Source of the DNA: Streptomyces sp. SID13031
GTDB lineage: Bacteria; Actinomycetota; Actinomycetes; Propionibacteriales; Kribbellaceae
Direction: 5' to 3'
Assembly (NCBI RefSeq): GCF_010548305.1
Contig: NZ_JAAGLV010000006.1
Span: 186,001-250,000, forward strand
DNA: 64,000 nucleotides
Both the position numbers and the translations under genes were made by a program. Each line of letters opens with the position of its first letter. The stretch's first letter is position 1. Positions 7,963 to 17,565 of the stretch are shown here, in pieces. The notes beneath the pieces were generated by a model. It saw nothing but the letters and a program-made list of their open reading frames with translations. It was not told the DNA's origin and made no database searches.

Positions 7963-9251
7963 CCCGGGACGGAGAAGCTCGTGAAGGCAGTGGACTTGGG
8001 CAGCCGGAAGACCTCGCGACCTGCGACGCTGTTGAGGATTGTGGCGTTGCGGATCGCCCCGATGCCCAGGTCGGGCGCTGCCACGCCGTGAGTGTGTAGG
8101 TCTGCGTTGGCGACGAACAGCCTGCCGGTCAGTGGGTCGTCGGTGCTGATGCTGTGGTCGCGGTTCACCACCCAGCGCCCGGCAGCGTCTCTGTGCACCA
8201 GCGGGTCCAGGGCAGCGAAGAACGGCAGCGGGCGGTTGCGGTAGCCAGTGGCTGCCACTACTGCGTCTGTCAGGTGCTGGAAGGTCCGCCCGCTGTCGGT
8301 GTGCCGCATGGTCAGCTCGATGCCGTCAGCACGCGCTACTGCGGACTCCACGGCCACACCGACCTGCAACTCGACCGGCGCCACAGCCGAAGTACCGAGG
8401 TCTCGCTGGTAGAGCACGTCGTGGATCTCCTCCAAGGTGTCCGAGGAGATGCCCTTGTAGTGCCGCCACTGATCCTTGACGAGGCGATCGCGGGTCGACT
8501 CCCCCAACGCGTGGAAGTAGTCGATGTACGACGGCGTCGTCATCTCCAGCACCAGCTTGGAGTAGTCCAGAGGGGTGTAGGCCGCAGTACGCGTCAGCCA
8601 GCTCACGCCAGGCCCACCAGCCGCATTGGCCCGCAGTAGGTCCAGTGCGCACTCGGCGCCGGACTGGCCCGATCCGACCACTGTCACCCGCCCGGCCCGC
8701 AGTAGGTCGTCCCGGCGATACAGGTAGTCGGCGGAGTGCAGGAACCGCTCCTCCGGCAAGTCGGCAAGGGCAGCTGGCACGGCAGGCTCAGTACCGACGC
8801 CTAGTACCAGGTGTCGGGCCCTGAAGACCTCCACCGATCCGGCACGCTCCACTGTCAGCGTGAACGCGTCGTCGTCGAACACCACCTCGACCACGTTGTG
8901 CCCGAAGTGCAGCGAGTCAAGCTGCGCCGCACACCAGCGCAGATAGGCCTCGTACTCCTGCCGCGTCGGGTGGAACTTCTCCCGCACGTAGAACTGGTAC
9001 AGCCGGTCGTTGTCGCGCAGGTACGACAGGAACGACAGCGGGTGCGCAGGCTCCACCAGACTGACCAGGTCGGCCAGGAAGGACACCTGCAGCATCGCGT
9101 CCCCGAACATCAGGCCCCGATGCCAGGTGAACTCGGGCCGGCTGTCCAGCACCGCCAGCTTCACCTCGTCCACGCCACTGGCCAGCGCGGCCAGGCCCAG
9201 GTTGAAGGGGCCACACCCGATCGCGATCACGTCGTACGGCTCGGTACTCAT
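7959..9251 (-). CDS. L-lysine N6-hydroxylase-type flavin monooxygenase
   Basis: This 430-residue enzyme of the lysine/ornithine N-monooxygenase family adds oxygen to the terminal amine of the siderophore diamine, using FAD and NADPH. The FAD fingerprint GCGPFNLGLA is at residues 12-21, an NADPH motif VVGSGQSGAE lies near residue 190, and the ATGYRNRP element closes the fold. In siderophore pathways of this layout the substrate is cadaverine or lysine (DesB, IucD). The adjoining decarboxylase argues for the free diamine. Starts at ATG 9251, one base after the acyltransferase stop, and overlaps the next gene by 4 bp. Confidence 0.92.
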   Translation of the reverse strand: MSTEPYDVIAIGCGPFNLGLAALASGVDEVKLAVLDSRPEFTWHRGLMFGDAMLQVSFLADLVSLVEPAHPLSFLSYLRDNDRLYQFYVREKFHPTRQEYEAYLRWCAAQLDSLHFGHNVVEVVFDDDAFTLTVERAGSVEVFRARHLVLGVGTEPAVPAALADLPEERFLHSADYLYRRDDLLRAGRVTVVGSGQSGAECALDLLRANAAGGPGVSWLTRTAAYTPLDYSKLVLEMTTPSYIDYFHALGESTRDRLVKDQWRHYKGISSDTLEEIHDVLYQRDLGTSAVAPVELQVGVAVESAVARADGIELTMRHTDSGRTFQHLTDAVVAATGYRNRPLPFFAALDPLVHRDAAGRWVVNRDHSISTDDPLTGRLFVANADLHTHGVAAPDLGIGAIRNATILNSVAGREVFRLPKSTAFTSFSVPG

Positions 9252-9252
9252 C

Positions 9253-9798
9253 TCAGGCCTCCACTGTCCGGGTGCGGACCATCAGTAGTGCTCTCTTCTC
9301 GGGCAGCTCGAGCTCCCCTTGGGTGACGAAGCCGGCCGCCTCGAACGCGCGAACCGACGGAAGATTGGTGATATCGGGCTCGGCGACCACTCGCTCGCTG
9401 AGCGGATCGGCGCGGAGCAAGGCGTCGGCCAGCGCGCGAAGCAGCCGACGGCCGAGCCCCCGGCCGAGCAGGTTGGTGTCGCCGATCGCCACGTGGACGC
9501 CCCAGTCGTGCTCATGCCAGGCGTAGTACTCCGCCAGCCGGTCGTGGCGGACCCGGTAGAGCTCCGCGTAGCCGATGGACTCGCCATGCATCGAGATCAG
9601 GCAAGGGATCGAGTGCACCCCCGCTAGCTGCTCCTCGATCGCCTGCGCCCACCGCTCGACCGACCAGTCCTGCTCCCACCACTTCAGGATGTGCGGCTGG
9701 ACCATCCACCAAGCAATGGTCGAGGCATCGGCCGTCGTGGCAGGGCGCAGGTCGAAGCCGCTGTCCAGATGCAGCAGCGGTGCGACGTCACACCTCAC
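9253..9798 (-). CDS. Siderophore-type GNAT acyltransferase (IucB/DesC-like)
   Basis: This 181-residue protein acylates the hydroxylamine made by the hydroxylase to give the iron-binding hydroxamate. It has the AlcB/IucB-type features: a WWMVQPHILKWWEQ helix, an EYYAWHEHDWGVH core and a LGRGLGRRLLRAL acetyl-CoA loop. GTG 9798 is chosen because it overlaps the upstream synthetase stop in GTGA, the pattern seen elsewhere in this operon. Longer in-frame extensions run inside the upstream gene and look non-coding. Acetyl-CoA is the likely donor if the product is arthrobactin-like; succinyl-CoA would instead indicate a desferrioxamine-like product. Confidence 0.88.
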   Translation of the reverse strand: MRCDVAPLLHLDSGFDLRPATTADASTIAWWMVQPHILKWWEQDWSVERWAQAIEEQLAGVHSIPCLISMHGESIGYAELYRVRHDRLAEYYAWHEHDWGVHVAIGDTNLLGRGLGRRLLRALADALLRADPLSERVVAEPDITNLPSVRAFEAAGFVTQGELELPEKRALLMVRTRTVEA

Positions 9799-11513
9799 AG
9801 CGCGCCCAGCCGGAGGGGGTTGGGAACCTCCAGATAGACCGACTGCGCGTCCAGCGGAGCCACTACCTCGTCGATGCCGCGCAGGCGAGTCATCATGTTC
9901 GCCTTGCAGGGCAGCTGATCGGCAGACAGCCAACGCTGCGCCAGGCGGTCGCCGTCAGGGCCAGCGGCCTTCAGCGATGCCAGAGCCTCCGACAGCCGGT
10001 CGCGGACGACGCCAAGCAGCGCGTCCTCAGCAGCCAGCCCATCCACCGCCAGGGTGCCGACCACGGCCAGCGCCTGGTTGTGCAGCAGGTAGTAGGTCAG
10101 CCGGTCGTCGACGATCGCGTCGTCCACCACAGCCAGTGTCGAGTCGCTCAGCCCAGTGACGTCCAGCAGGCCACGCAGGTACGACGAGGCGAGGTAATAG
10201 CCCTGGTTGTCCCGGTAGGCCCCACCCGCGACCCGTCCTGCGTCGTCCAGGCGAACCAGCGTGTTCTGCTGATGCGCCTCCAGCCCGATCCCCGTCTCGG
10301 CGTACAGGTGGAGCATCGGGACGAGCACCTCGTCCACGTACGACGCCACCCACGCCTCTGCACCGCCATCGCCATGACCAGCCACCGCAGCACCCAGCCG
10401 ACTGAGCTCCCCCGGCCGCGGCGCGACCAGACCGGCCAGGCACGCGTAGCTGTCGACACCAGCCGGTACTTCGCGCACGGCGACGTCCAACCCGGTCAGC
10501 AACGGGCCGCCCTCGTCGAGTGCCACCCAGGCCGGGTCGCGCACGATGGAGAAGCGCGGGTACGCGGTCGCAGTACCGGCGTTGTAGGCGGAGTCCAGGA
10601 GGCGGTTGATCTCCAGGCCACGGCGCAGCTCTGTCGGCGTCGACTCGCGCTTGGAGTTCGTGATGCGCAGTCCGAGTGACAGCTTCAGCATCACCGGGAG
10701 GTCCGGGTGGTAGACCGTGCGCAGGCTCGACGTCGGGTACCACTTCGCGCCCAGCGGTCCCAGCGGCTCCATCCGGCCGTCGGCGATCAGTGCGGCGACC
10801 CGTGGGCGCTTCAGCACGTCATTGGCCTGCCACGGATGCGCCGGCACGAGCACGCGGCCAGAAGGAGGAGTGATGCCGGCCAGCGCGGCCATCAGCTGCA
10901 AGGCGTCCAGTCCCTGCAGTGATGGCGCGCCGACCACCTGGTCCGAGGACACCAGCTCGGCGTCGACAGCGAACCAGTGCACCGCGAAGCGGCCACCGAG
11001 CTCCGGCGAGTACGCCGTCAGCTCGGCACCGCTCAACCCGTCTCGGCTCTTCGGAGCCGGGTGGTTCAGATGGCCGAACAGCAACGCCTGCTCGGCCTCG
11101 AGAAAACGACCAGCCTGGAAGCGCCTCAGACCACCCTGGCCCGCGTCCTTGCCGGCTTGCCGGCCGTCTTCCTGGCCGTCTTCCTGGTCAGCCTGCCGGC
11201 CGGATACGAAGACGGTCACGTTGCGGACCGACTCCGCCGTACGCGCTGCGAGGTCGTCGATCTCGGCCGGGTCGGCGCCGACGGACAGCAACCGGACGAG
11301 CTGCTCAGGACTCACCGAGGCACCGTCGACGCGGACCTCGGCGAACTGGTGCAGCCCGGTCTTCGACGCGTGCCGCACCGTCGCCGTCAAGGCCGAGGAG
11401 CCGACCTCCAGCGTCAGCGGACCGGCCGAGACCGGGACCGACGCCTCCCGCGTGTAGCACCGCAGAATCGCATTGAGATGGGCTTCGACGGCCAGTGAGG
11501 TCGGTGAGATCAC
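9795..11513 (-). CDS. IucA/IucC family NRPS-independent siderophore synthetase (first of two)
   Basis: This 572-residue synthetase carries VPAHPWQANDVL, the phosphate-binding KLSLGLRITNSKRESTP segment and the catalytic region LEAHQQNTLV followed by YRDNQGYYLA. Residues 140-170 include a charged, low-complexity insert (RQADQEDGQEDGRQAGKDAG). The start is GTG 11513, which overlaps the decarboxylase stop in GTGA; upstream in-frame codons read through the decarboxylase gene and are not protein-like. Having two distinct synthetases in one operon is what separates this cluster from the single-synthetase desferrioxamine (desABCD) type. Confidence 0.9.
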   Translation of the reverse strand: MISPTSLAVEAHLNAILRCYTREASVPVSAGPLTLEVGSSALTATVRHASKTGLHQFAEVRVDGASVSPEQLVRLLSVGADPAEIDDLAARTAESVRNVTVFVSGRQADQEDGQEDGRQAGKDAGQGGLRRFQAGRFLEAEQALLFGHLNHPAPKSRDGLSGAELTAYSPELGGRFAVHWFAVDAELVSSDQVVGAPSLQGLDALQLMAALAGITPPSGRVLVPAHPWQANDVLKRPRVAALIADGRMEPLGPLGAKWYPTSSLRTVYHPDLPVMLKLSLGLRITNSKRESTPTELRRGLEINRLLDSAYNAGTATAYPRFSIVRDPAWVALDEGGPLLTGLDVAVREVPAGVDSYACLAGLVAPRPGELSRLGAAVAGHGDGGAEAWVASYVDEVLVPMLHLYAETGIGLEAHQQNTLVRLDDAGRVAGGAYRDNQGYYLASSYLRGLLDVTGLSDSTLAVVDDAIVDDRLTYYLLHNQALAVVGTLAVDGLAAEDALLGVVRDRLSEALASLKAAGPDGDRLAQRWLSADQLPCKANMMTRLRGIDEVVAPLDAQSVYLEVPNPLRLGAL

Positions 11514-13000
11514 GCTGCTCCCTCGCGAGACAAGACGTCGTGACCGGTGGCCACGACCTGGTCGAGCAGGTCCTCGATATCCGTCACGGTCGCGTTCGGG
11601 TTCAGCAACGTCAGCTTCAACGCGACCGCCGCCGGACGGCCGCCCCGGGCCGGGATCCTGGTCCGGCCGATCAGCACCCGCCCCGACGTCAGCAACCGGC
11701 GCCGGACCTCGCCCTGGACGGCGTCCAGCTCGGCCGCCGCCAGGCCCCGTCCCGCGACCCGGAACAACACCGTGGTCAAGGTCACCGGCGCCAGCAACTC
11801 GAGCTGGCTGTCGGCAACGACCCGGGCCGCGGCGGCGTGCGCGAGCTCGTGACAGGTGTCGAGCATCTTGCCCAGTCCGGCCCGGCCGTATGCCGTCAGC
11901 GTGGTGGCGACTTTCACCGCGTCCGGCCGGCGGGTGGTCTGCAGGCTGCGGCCGAGCAACCCGTCCAGCCCGGAATCGATGTCGTCGGCCGGGTTCAGAT
12001 AGTCCACCGAGCGCCCGAGAGCGGCGAACCGGTCCCGGTCCGCGACGAGCAGCATGCTGGTGGCGGCGGGCTGCCAGCCGATCTTGTGCAGGTCCAGCGT
12101 CACCGAATCGGCGAACGGCAGCTCGGCGAGCAGCGGCGCGAGCCGGTCCGAGAACAACGCGCCGAACCCGTACGCCGCGTCCACGTGCACCCAGGCGCCA
12201 TGCTGTCGCGCCAGCCCGGCGATCTCCGCGATCGGGTCGATCGAGCCGTAGTCGGTTGTACCGGCGGTCGCGACCACGGCGATCGGCGTCCGGCCGGGCT
12301 TGCCCAGCTCGTCGGACAGGATGTCCGGGCGCAGCCGGAAGTCGCCGTCGGCCTGGATCGTGATGGCCGCATCCTCGCCGAGCCCGAGCGCTGCACACGC
12401 CCGCTGGACGGAGAAGTGGGCGAGCTCGGAGCAGAACACGACCGGCTTCTCCAAGCCGGCCAGGCCGTTCCGCCGGACGTCGATGCCGAGCGCGGCGGCC
12501 GCGCTGTCGCGGGCGATCAGTACGGCGAGCAGGTTGGAGATCGACCCGCCAGGGGTGAGCACGCCATCGGCGGCCGGGCCGAAACCGGCCATCGTCGCGA
12601 GCGCCCGGACCACCCACTGCTCGATCGCCAGCGTCGCCGGGCCCGAGTCGTAGGTGTCCATCGAGGCGTTGCTCGCGGACGCCAGCGCGTCGGCGTCCAC
12701 GGCGACCTGGAGCACCGGCGGCTGCAGATGAGCCGCCGCGTGAGGGTGACTGAGATCGATCCCATCCCGATCGAGCAGACCAGCGATCAGGTCCAGCGCG
12801 GCCGACTCCCCGACGCCGGTCGACGGCACCAGCGGCGCACCGAGCAGCTCGGCTGCCCGCTGCTGCACAGCAGCCGGCGTACCGGCCGGAAGCGGGCCCC
12901 GTTTACTGTCCCGCACGGCCGATGCCAGCGGCCAGCGGCGGCGGTCCGCCACGCGCTGATCGCGATCGAAAGGACTGTGCGGTGCGTCGAGGGACGACAT
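11510..13000 (-). CDS. PLP-dependent group II decarboxylase (lysine or diaminobutyrate), DesA-like
   Basis: This 496-residue aspartate-aminotransferase-fold decarboxylase is the first gene of the siderophore operon. The PLP lysine is about residue 306 in LDLHKIGWQPAATS, preceded by the cofactor-binding HVDAAYGFGALF and by VVATAGTTDYGSIDP. In siderophore clusters this family makes cadaverine from lysine or 1,3-diaminopropane from diaminobutyrate. No diaminobutyrate aminotransferase is present here, which favours lysine. Transcription is probably iron-repressed through the box 42 bp upstream. Confidence 0.9.
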   Translation of the reverse strand: MSSLDAPHSPFDRDQRVADRRRWPLASAVRDSKRGPLPAGTPAAVQQRAAELLGAPLVPSTGVGESAALDLIAGLLDRDGIDLSHPHAAAHLQPPVLQVAVDADALASASNASMDTYDSGPATLAIEQWVVRALATMAGFGPAADGVLTPGGSISNLLAVLIARDSAAAALGIDVRRNGLAGLEKPVVFCSELAHFSVQRACAALGLGEDAAITIQADGDFRLRPDILSDELGKPGRTPIAVVATAGTTDYGSIDPIAEIAGLARQHGAWVHVDAAYGFGALFSDRLAPLLAELPFADSVTLDLHKIGWQPAATSMLLVADRDRFAALGRSVDYLNPADDIDSGLDGLLGRSLQTTRRPDAVKVATTLTAYGRAGLGKMLDTCHELAHAAAARVVADSQLELLAPVTLTTVLFRVAGRGLAAAELDAVQGEVRRRLLTSGRVLIGRTRIPARGGRPAAVALKLTLLNPNATVTDIEDLLDQVVATGHDVLSREGAA

Positions 13001-13042
13001 CCAGCTTCTCCTGGGGAAGTTGTCGAGTAAGGCAACCCTTAC

Positions 13043-13061
13043 TTAGGTAGACCTAACCTAC
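13043..13061 (-). promoter_or_regulatory. DtxR/IdeR-type iron box of the siderophore operon
   Basis: TTAGGTAGACCTAACCTAC matches the actinobacterial iron-box consensus (TTAGGTTAGGCTAACCTAA) at 14 of 19 positions, including both outer half-sites except the last base. It lies 42 bp before the decarboxylase start, where an Fe(II)-loaded DmdR/IdeR repressor would block the promoter. Confidence 0.85.
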
Positions 13062-13113
13062 TAACGCCGGGGCTGTGAGTGTCAACCGGGGTTCCCTGCG
13101 TGATGCACCACAG

Positions 13114-13144
13114 CAACCGCCTCGTCTGGTAGACGAGGCGGTTG
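13114..13144 (-). terminator. Strong hairpin after the serine hydrolase gene
   Basis: CAACCGCCTCGTCT (13114-13127) pairs perfectly with AGACGAGGCGGTTG (13131-13144) around a 3-base loop, a 14-bp stem with no T-tract. It is 12 bp downstream of the serine hydrolase stop and separates that gene from the iron-regulated promoter. Confidence 0.75.
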
Positions 13145-13156
13145 TCTGTGAACGAC

Positions 13157-14458
13157 TCAACGGTCGTACGGGGTACGGGTCAAGGCGAAAGTGGCGAGAT
13201 TCAGCTGCGTTATAGCGTCACCGTCACGGATGACGCGGAGCCGCTCGCCGGCGAAGTACCCGTCGCGGCCTTGGTAGAGGTCGGGACCGAGTGGTGAGAA
13301 ACGACACGTGATCCCACCCGACAATTGCAGGATTCCGCCGGCGACCGAGATCGTCAGCGGGGTGTTGCCCCAGTACCAGTGCCCCAGCAGCTCCTCACCC
13401 TGGGCGAGCTCCGGCTCCGGCACCCACTCCACCGGCAGCGGCGGCTCGTACGACGCCAGCGTGCGCATCAGGTCGAGCGGCACGGTCGCACTCTTCCCGT
13501 ACGTCGCGTTGGCCAGCGTCACGCCACCGATCCGCCGGGCCCGGTCGACGAACAACCCCGCCACGAACCCAGGCATCGAACCGGTGTGCCCGACGAACAG
13601 GTGCGGGTCGTCGGCGTGCATCCGCAGACCGAGCCCGTACGACGCGGCCAGCGACTCGCGGGGATCAGCGGCGGCCGGAGCGGCCATCTCGTCGACCGTG
13701 TCCCGGTTGAGCACGTCGTAGCCGGGGTCGATCCAGAACGCGGCGTACTTGGCGAGGTCCTCGACAGTGCTCCACAGCTGCCCGGCCGGCGCCATCGCAC
13801 CGGCATCGTATGCGGGCTCCAGCTCGAGCCGCCCGCTGAACGGATGCACCGAGTACCCCTGGGCCGCGGGCGTCACCGGGAAGTACGATGTCCGGCGCAT
13901 CTCCAGCGGATCGAGGATCCTCGACGCCACCAGCTCCATCCACGGAGCACCGCGCAACTGCGCGACGATCTCGCCGAGCAACGCGTAGCCGAGGTTGGAG
14001 TAGTGGTGCCGGCGGTCGGGTTTGCCGGCCGCCTGCGACTCATCCATCGCGGCCGTCAGCGTCTCGAAGGAGACGCCCGGGTTGCGCTCCCACCAAGGCC
14101 CTTCGGGCTCGGCGTTCATCCCACCCGAGTGCGCCAGCAGGTGCCGGATCGTCAGCTCGCCGAACGCCACCCCGGGCAGATGCTTGCCCACCGCATCGGT
14201 CAGCGCGAGCAACCCGTCGTCGCGGCACTGCAGCACCAGCACCGCGGTCATCGTCTTGGTGATCGACCCGATCCGGTACTGCACGTCCGGACCGGGTGCC
14301 AGCCCCCGCCCATCCACGATCTGTCCGCGCGACGCGGTCCACACCAGCGCGCCGTCCTTCAGCACGCCGGCGTTGATCGACGGCAACTTCCACTCACTCT
14401 GGGCTGCCGCGACTTCGGCGTACAGGGCGGCAGCGGTATCAGGACGGACGTCAGTCAC
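13157..14458 (-). CDS. Class C beta-lactamase-fold serine hydrolase
   Basis: This 433-residue protein belongs to the penicillin-binding-protein/beta-lactamase (class C) esterase family. The nucleophile motif SITK is at residues 65-68, the second motif is YSN in RHHYSNLGYALLG, and the third reads HTG (FVGHTGSMPGF) in place of KTG, as common in esterases and D-aminopeptidases. About 90 C-terminal residues form a small beta-rich domain like those following the hydrolase domain in related proteins. There is no signal peptide, so it is probably cytosolic. It is more likely an esterase or peptidase than a resistance enzyme. It is transcribed towards the siderophore operon but insulated by a hairpin. 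Confidence 0.88.
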   Translation of the reverse strand: MTDVRPDTAAALYAEVAAAQSEWKLPSINAGVLKDGALVWTASRGQIVDGRGLAPGPDVQYRIGSITKTMTAVLVLQCRDDGLLALTDAVGKHLPGVAFGELTIRHLLAHSGGMNAEPEGPWWERNPGVSFETLTAAMDESQAAGKPDRRHHYSNLGYALLGEIVAQLRGAPWMELVASRILDPLEMRRTSYFPVTPAAQGYSVHPFSGRLELEPAYDAGAMAPAGQLWSTVEDLAKYAAFWIDPGYDVLNRDTVDEMAAPAAADPRESLAASYGLGLRMHADDPHLFVGHTGSMPGFVAGLFVDRARRIGGVTLANATYGKSATVPLDLMRTLASYEPPLPVEWVPEPELAQGEELLGHWYWGNTPLTISVAGGILQLSGGITCRFSPLGPDLYQGRDGYFAGERLRVIRDGDAITQLNLATFALTRTPYDR

Positions 14459-14525
14459 TCGAACGCTCCAGTGCAGGTCGTCGGCAGACCATTATGCGAC
14501 GCACCGGCCCCCGTCGCGAGTCCCG

Positions 14526-17375
14526 TTACTCGAAGGACTCCGGCGGAGGGCAGGAGCAGATCAGGTTGCGGTCGCCGTAGGCGCCGTCGATGCGACGGAC
14601 CGGCGGCCAGTACTTCGTGGTCCGGTCGACCGACTGCGGGAACGCGGCCTCCTCGCGGGTGTAGGCGTGCTCCCACTTGTCGTTGATCACCGACGACGCG
14701 GTGTGCGGCGCGTTGACCAGCGGGTTGTCACCGGCCGGCCACTCCCCCGCCGCGACCCGGTCGATCTCGTGCTTGATCGCGATCATCGCGTCGCAGAAGC
14801 GGTCGAGTTCCCCCAGGTCTTCAGACTCGGTCGGCTCGACCATCAGCGTGCCCGCCACCGGGAACGACATCGTCGGCGCGTGGAAGCCGTAGTCGACCAG
14901 CCGCTTCGCGACGTCGTCGACGGTGATACCGGTCTCCTTCGTCATCGGCCGCAGATCCAGGATGCACTCGTGCGCGACCAGCCCGTTCTCGCCCGTGTAG
15001 AGCACCGGGAACGCGTTCTCGAGCCGCTTGGCCACGTAGTTGGCCGTCAGCACCGCGGCCTTCGTCGCCGAGGTCAGCCCCTCGGCGCCCATCATCCGGA
15101 TGTAGGCCCAGGAGATCGCGAGTACGCCGGCCGAACCGAACGGCGCCGCGCTGATCGGGCCGACGCCCGACTCGGGGCCGGCCTGGTCGAGCAACGGGTG
15201 GTTCGGCAGGTACGGCGCCAGGTGCTCGGCGACCGCGACCGGGCCGACACCCGGGCCACCGCCGCCGTGCGGGATGCAGAACGTCTTGTGCAGGTTCAGG
15301 TGGCTCACGTCGCCACCGAACTCACCGGGCTTGGCCAGCCCGAGCAGCGCGTTCAGGTTCGCGCCGTCGACGTACACCTGGCCGCCGTGGTCGTGGACGA
15401 TCTGGCAGACATCGGTGACGCTCTCCTCGTACACGCCGTGCGTGGACGGGTAGGTGATCATGATCGCCGCGAGCTTGTCGGCGTGCTCGTCGGCCTTGGC
15501 GCGCAGGTCGGCCAGGTCGATCGTGCCGTCATCGTTGCCCTTGACAACAACAACCTTCATCCCGGCCATCACCGCGGAGGCGGCGTTGGTGCCGTGCGCG
15601 CTGGCCGGGATCAGGCAGACGTTGCGATCCTCGTTGCCCTGGGCCCGGTGGTAACCGCGGATCGCGAGCAGCCCGGCGAGCTCACCCTGCGAGCCCGCGT
15701 TCGGCTGGATGGAGACCTTCGCGTAGCCGGTCACCTCGGCCAGCCAGCGCTCCAGCTGACCGATCAGCTTCACGTAGCCGGCAGCGTCCTCGATCGGCGC
15801 CAGCGGGTGCATGTCGGCGAACTCGGGCCAGGTGACGGCTTCCATCTCGGTGGTCGCGTTCAGCTTCATCGTGCAGGAGCCGAGCGGGATCATGCCGCGG
15901 TCGAGCGCGTAGTCGTAGTCCGACAGCTTGCGCAGGTAGCGCAGCATCGCCGTCTCCGACCGGTGCGTGTTGAAGACCGGGTGAGTCAGGTACTCCGAGT
16001 TCCGGGTGACCGTCCCGGCGAGGTCGATCCCGCCGAGGGTCGCGTCGTAGGTGACGCCGAAGGAACGGCAGACCCCGCCGAGCGCGGTCGCGTCGGTCTT
16101 CTCGTCGCAGGAGATGCCGACGTGGTCCGCGTCGACCTGACGCAGCCAGATACCGTTCTGGCGCGCGTTGTCGACGACGTCGGCCGCGCGGCCCGGCACT
16201 CTGGCGAGCACGGTGTCGAAGAACTGGTCGTGCACAACCTCGACGCCACCCGCCTTCAGCGAAGCGGCGAGGCTGTCCGCGTTGCGGTGCACCCGGTCGG
16301 CGATCGCCTTCAGACCGTCAGGACCGTGGTAGACGGCGTACATCGACGCGACAACGGCGAGCAGCACCTGCGCGGTACAGATGTTGGAGGTCGCCTTCTC
16401 GCGGCGGATGTGCTGCTCACGCGTCTGAAGCGCCAGCCGGTACGCCGGCGCGCCGTCCGCGTCGACCGAGACGCCGACGAGGCGGCCCGGGAGCGAGCGC
16501 TCGAGGCCTGCGCGCACGGAAATGAAGCCGGCGTGCGGGCCGCCGTAGAACAGCGGGACGCCGAAGCGCTGGGAGGACCCGATGACGATGTCGGCCCCGG
16601 CCTCACCTGGCGCCTCGAGCAGCGTCAGGGCGAGTAGGTCGGAGGCGACCGCGACGAGCGTCTCGCGCTCGTGTGCCGCGGCGATCAGCGGCTTCAGGTC
16701 GCGGACGACGCCGCCGGAACCGGGGTACTGGACCAGGAAGCCGAAGAAGTCGCCCTCGGGCAGACCGTCCGTGGTGTCGGCGACGACGACCTCGATGTCG
16801 AGTGCCTCGGCGCGGGTCTGGACGACGGCGATCGTCTGCGCGAAGGTGTCGGCATCGACCAGGAAGCGGTTGCTCTTGCTCTTGCGGTTCGAGCGGTGCG
16901 CGAGCGTCATCGCCTCGGCGGCGGCGGTGCCCTCGTCGAGCAGCGACGCGTTCGCGGTCGGCAGGCCGGTCAGGTCGGACACGACGGTCTGGAAGTTCAG
17001 CAGCGCCTCGAGCCGGCCCTGGGAGATCTCCGGCTGGTACGGCGTATACGCGGTGTACCAGGCCGGGTTCTCGACCAAGCGGCGGACGATCACCGACGGG
17101 GTGAAGGTGCCGTAGTACCCCTGGCCGATCATCGAGGTGGCGACGTTGTTGCGCGCGGCGAGCTGACGCAGCTCGGTCAGCGCGTCGACCTCGGAGGCCG
17201 GCTCGGGCAGCCGGAGCGGCTCGGTCGACCGGATCGAGGCCGGCACGGCGGCATCCACCAGCGCGTCGACATCGGCGTACCCGAGGGTCTGCACCATCCG
17301 GGCGATCTCGTCCTGGCGCGGACCGATGTGGCGGTCGGCGAAAACGGCCGACACCTGGGGAGTGGTTTCAGTCAT
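14526..17375 (-). CDS. gcvP: Glycine dehydrogenase (decarboxylating), P protein
   Basis: This 949-residue single-chain P protein decarboxylates glycine and passes the aminomethyl group to lipoyl-GcvH. The cofactor lysine is about residue 697 in [18 protein letters not shown], and the N-terminal half carries the family blocks FADRHIGPR and [11 protein letters not shown]. Length is typical. Translation starts at ATG 17375. A GGAGCCTCC stretch overlaps the ribosome site and can pair with an upstream GGAGGC (see the riboswitch). The gene is preceded by a glycine riboswitch and lies downstream of gcvH in the conserved block; gcvT is not in the window. Confidence 0.98.
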   Translation of the reverse strand: MTETTPQVSAVFADRHIGPRQDEIARMVQTLGYADVDALVDAAVPASIRSTEPLRLPEPASEVDALTELRQLAARNNVATSMIGQGYYGTFTPSVIVRRLVENPAWYTAYTPYQPEISQGRLEALLNFQTVVSDLTGLPTANASLLDEGTAAAEAMTLAHRSNRKSKSNRFLVDADTFAQTIAVVQTRAEALDIEVVVADTTDGLPEGDFFGFLVQYPGSGGVVRDLKPLIAAAHERETLVAVASDLLALTLLEAPGEAGADIVIGSSQRFGVPLFYGGPHAGFISVRAGLERSLPGRLVGVSVDADGAPAYRLALQTREQHIRREKATSNICTAQVLLAVVASMYAVYHGPDGLKAIADRVHRNADSLAASLKAGGVEVVHDQFFDTVLARVPGRAADVVDNARQNGIWLRQVDADHVGISCDEKTDATALGGVCRSFGVTYDATLGGIDLAGTVTRNSEYLTHPVFNTHRSETAMLRYLRKLSDYDYALDRGMIPLGSCTMKLNATTEMEAVTWPEFADMHPLAPIEDAAGYVKLIGQLERWLAEVTGYAKVSIQPNAGSQGELAGLLAIRGYHRAQGNEDRNVCLIPASAHGTNAASAVMAGMKVVVVKGNDDGTIDLADLRAKADEHADKLAAIMITYPSTHGVYEESVTDVCQIVHDHGGQVYVDGANLNALLGLAKPGEFGGDVSHLNLHKTFCIPHGGGGPGVGPVAVAEHLAPYLPNHPLLDQAGPESGVGPISAAPFGSAGVLAISWAYIRMMGAEGLTSATKAAVLTANYVAKRLENAFPVLYTGENGLVAHECILDLRPMTKETGITVDDVAKRLVDYGFHAPTMSFPVAGTLMVEPTESEDLGELDRFCDAMIAIKHEIDRVAAGEWPAGDNPLVNAPHTASSVINDKWEHAYTREEAAFPQSVDRTTKYWPPVRRIDGAYGDRNLICSCPPPESFE

Positions 17376-17451
17376 TGAGGAGGCTCCGTTGCTGACAATT
17401 GCCGGTGGCCTCCCCCTCTGTCACGCGGCACGCGCTTCAGAGTCGCCTAAG

Positions 17452-17538
17452 ACACTCGGTCCATGGGCCTGAGAGGTTCCGGGGAGGAATTGCCCCTTCG
17501 GCGCCCAGCTGTCCAGCTTGCTGAGACTCTCCCGAGTG
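17452..17538 (-). promoter_or_regulatory. Glycine riboswitch, single aptamer, upstream of gcvP
   Basis: Read on the minus strand, this stretch has the glycine aptamer landmarks in order: CGGGAGAG, GCGCCGAAGGGGCAA, CCTCTCAGGC and GGACCGAG. The closing helix P1 is perfect (CACTCGG at 17453-17459 with CCGAGTG at 17531-17537). Only one complete aptamer is present. The following bases (GGCGACTCTGAAGC...GACAGAGGGGG) look like the stem remnant of a second, ghost aptamer. Downstream, GGAGGC and GCCTCC (17408-17413 and 17379-17384) can pair just before the gcvP start and may act as the translational switch. Glycine would be expected to turn gcvP on. Confidence 0.9.
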
Positions 17539-17565
17539 TTGTGTACGGCTGAGAAAGAGAATACC

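Noticed and set aside
11495-13030. 511-residue plus-strand frame opposite the decarboxylase
   Set aside because: Antisense to a certain gene and crosses the iron-box promoter; composition typical of a shadow frame.
14022-16637. 871-residue open frame on the plus strand opposite gcvP
   Set aside because: It is Arg/Val/Asp-rich, has no recognisable domain, and lies fully antisense to a certain gene; it arises from third-position GC bias.
17376-17451. A second full glycine aptamer
   Set aside because: Only stem-like remnants (GACTCTG, CAGAGGGGG) are visible and the conserved core bases are missing.
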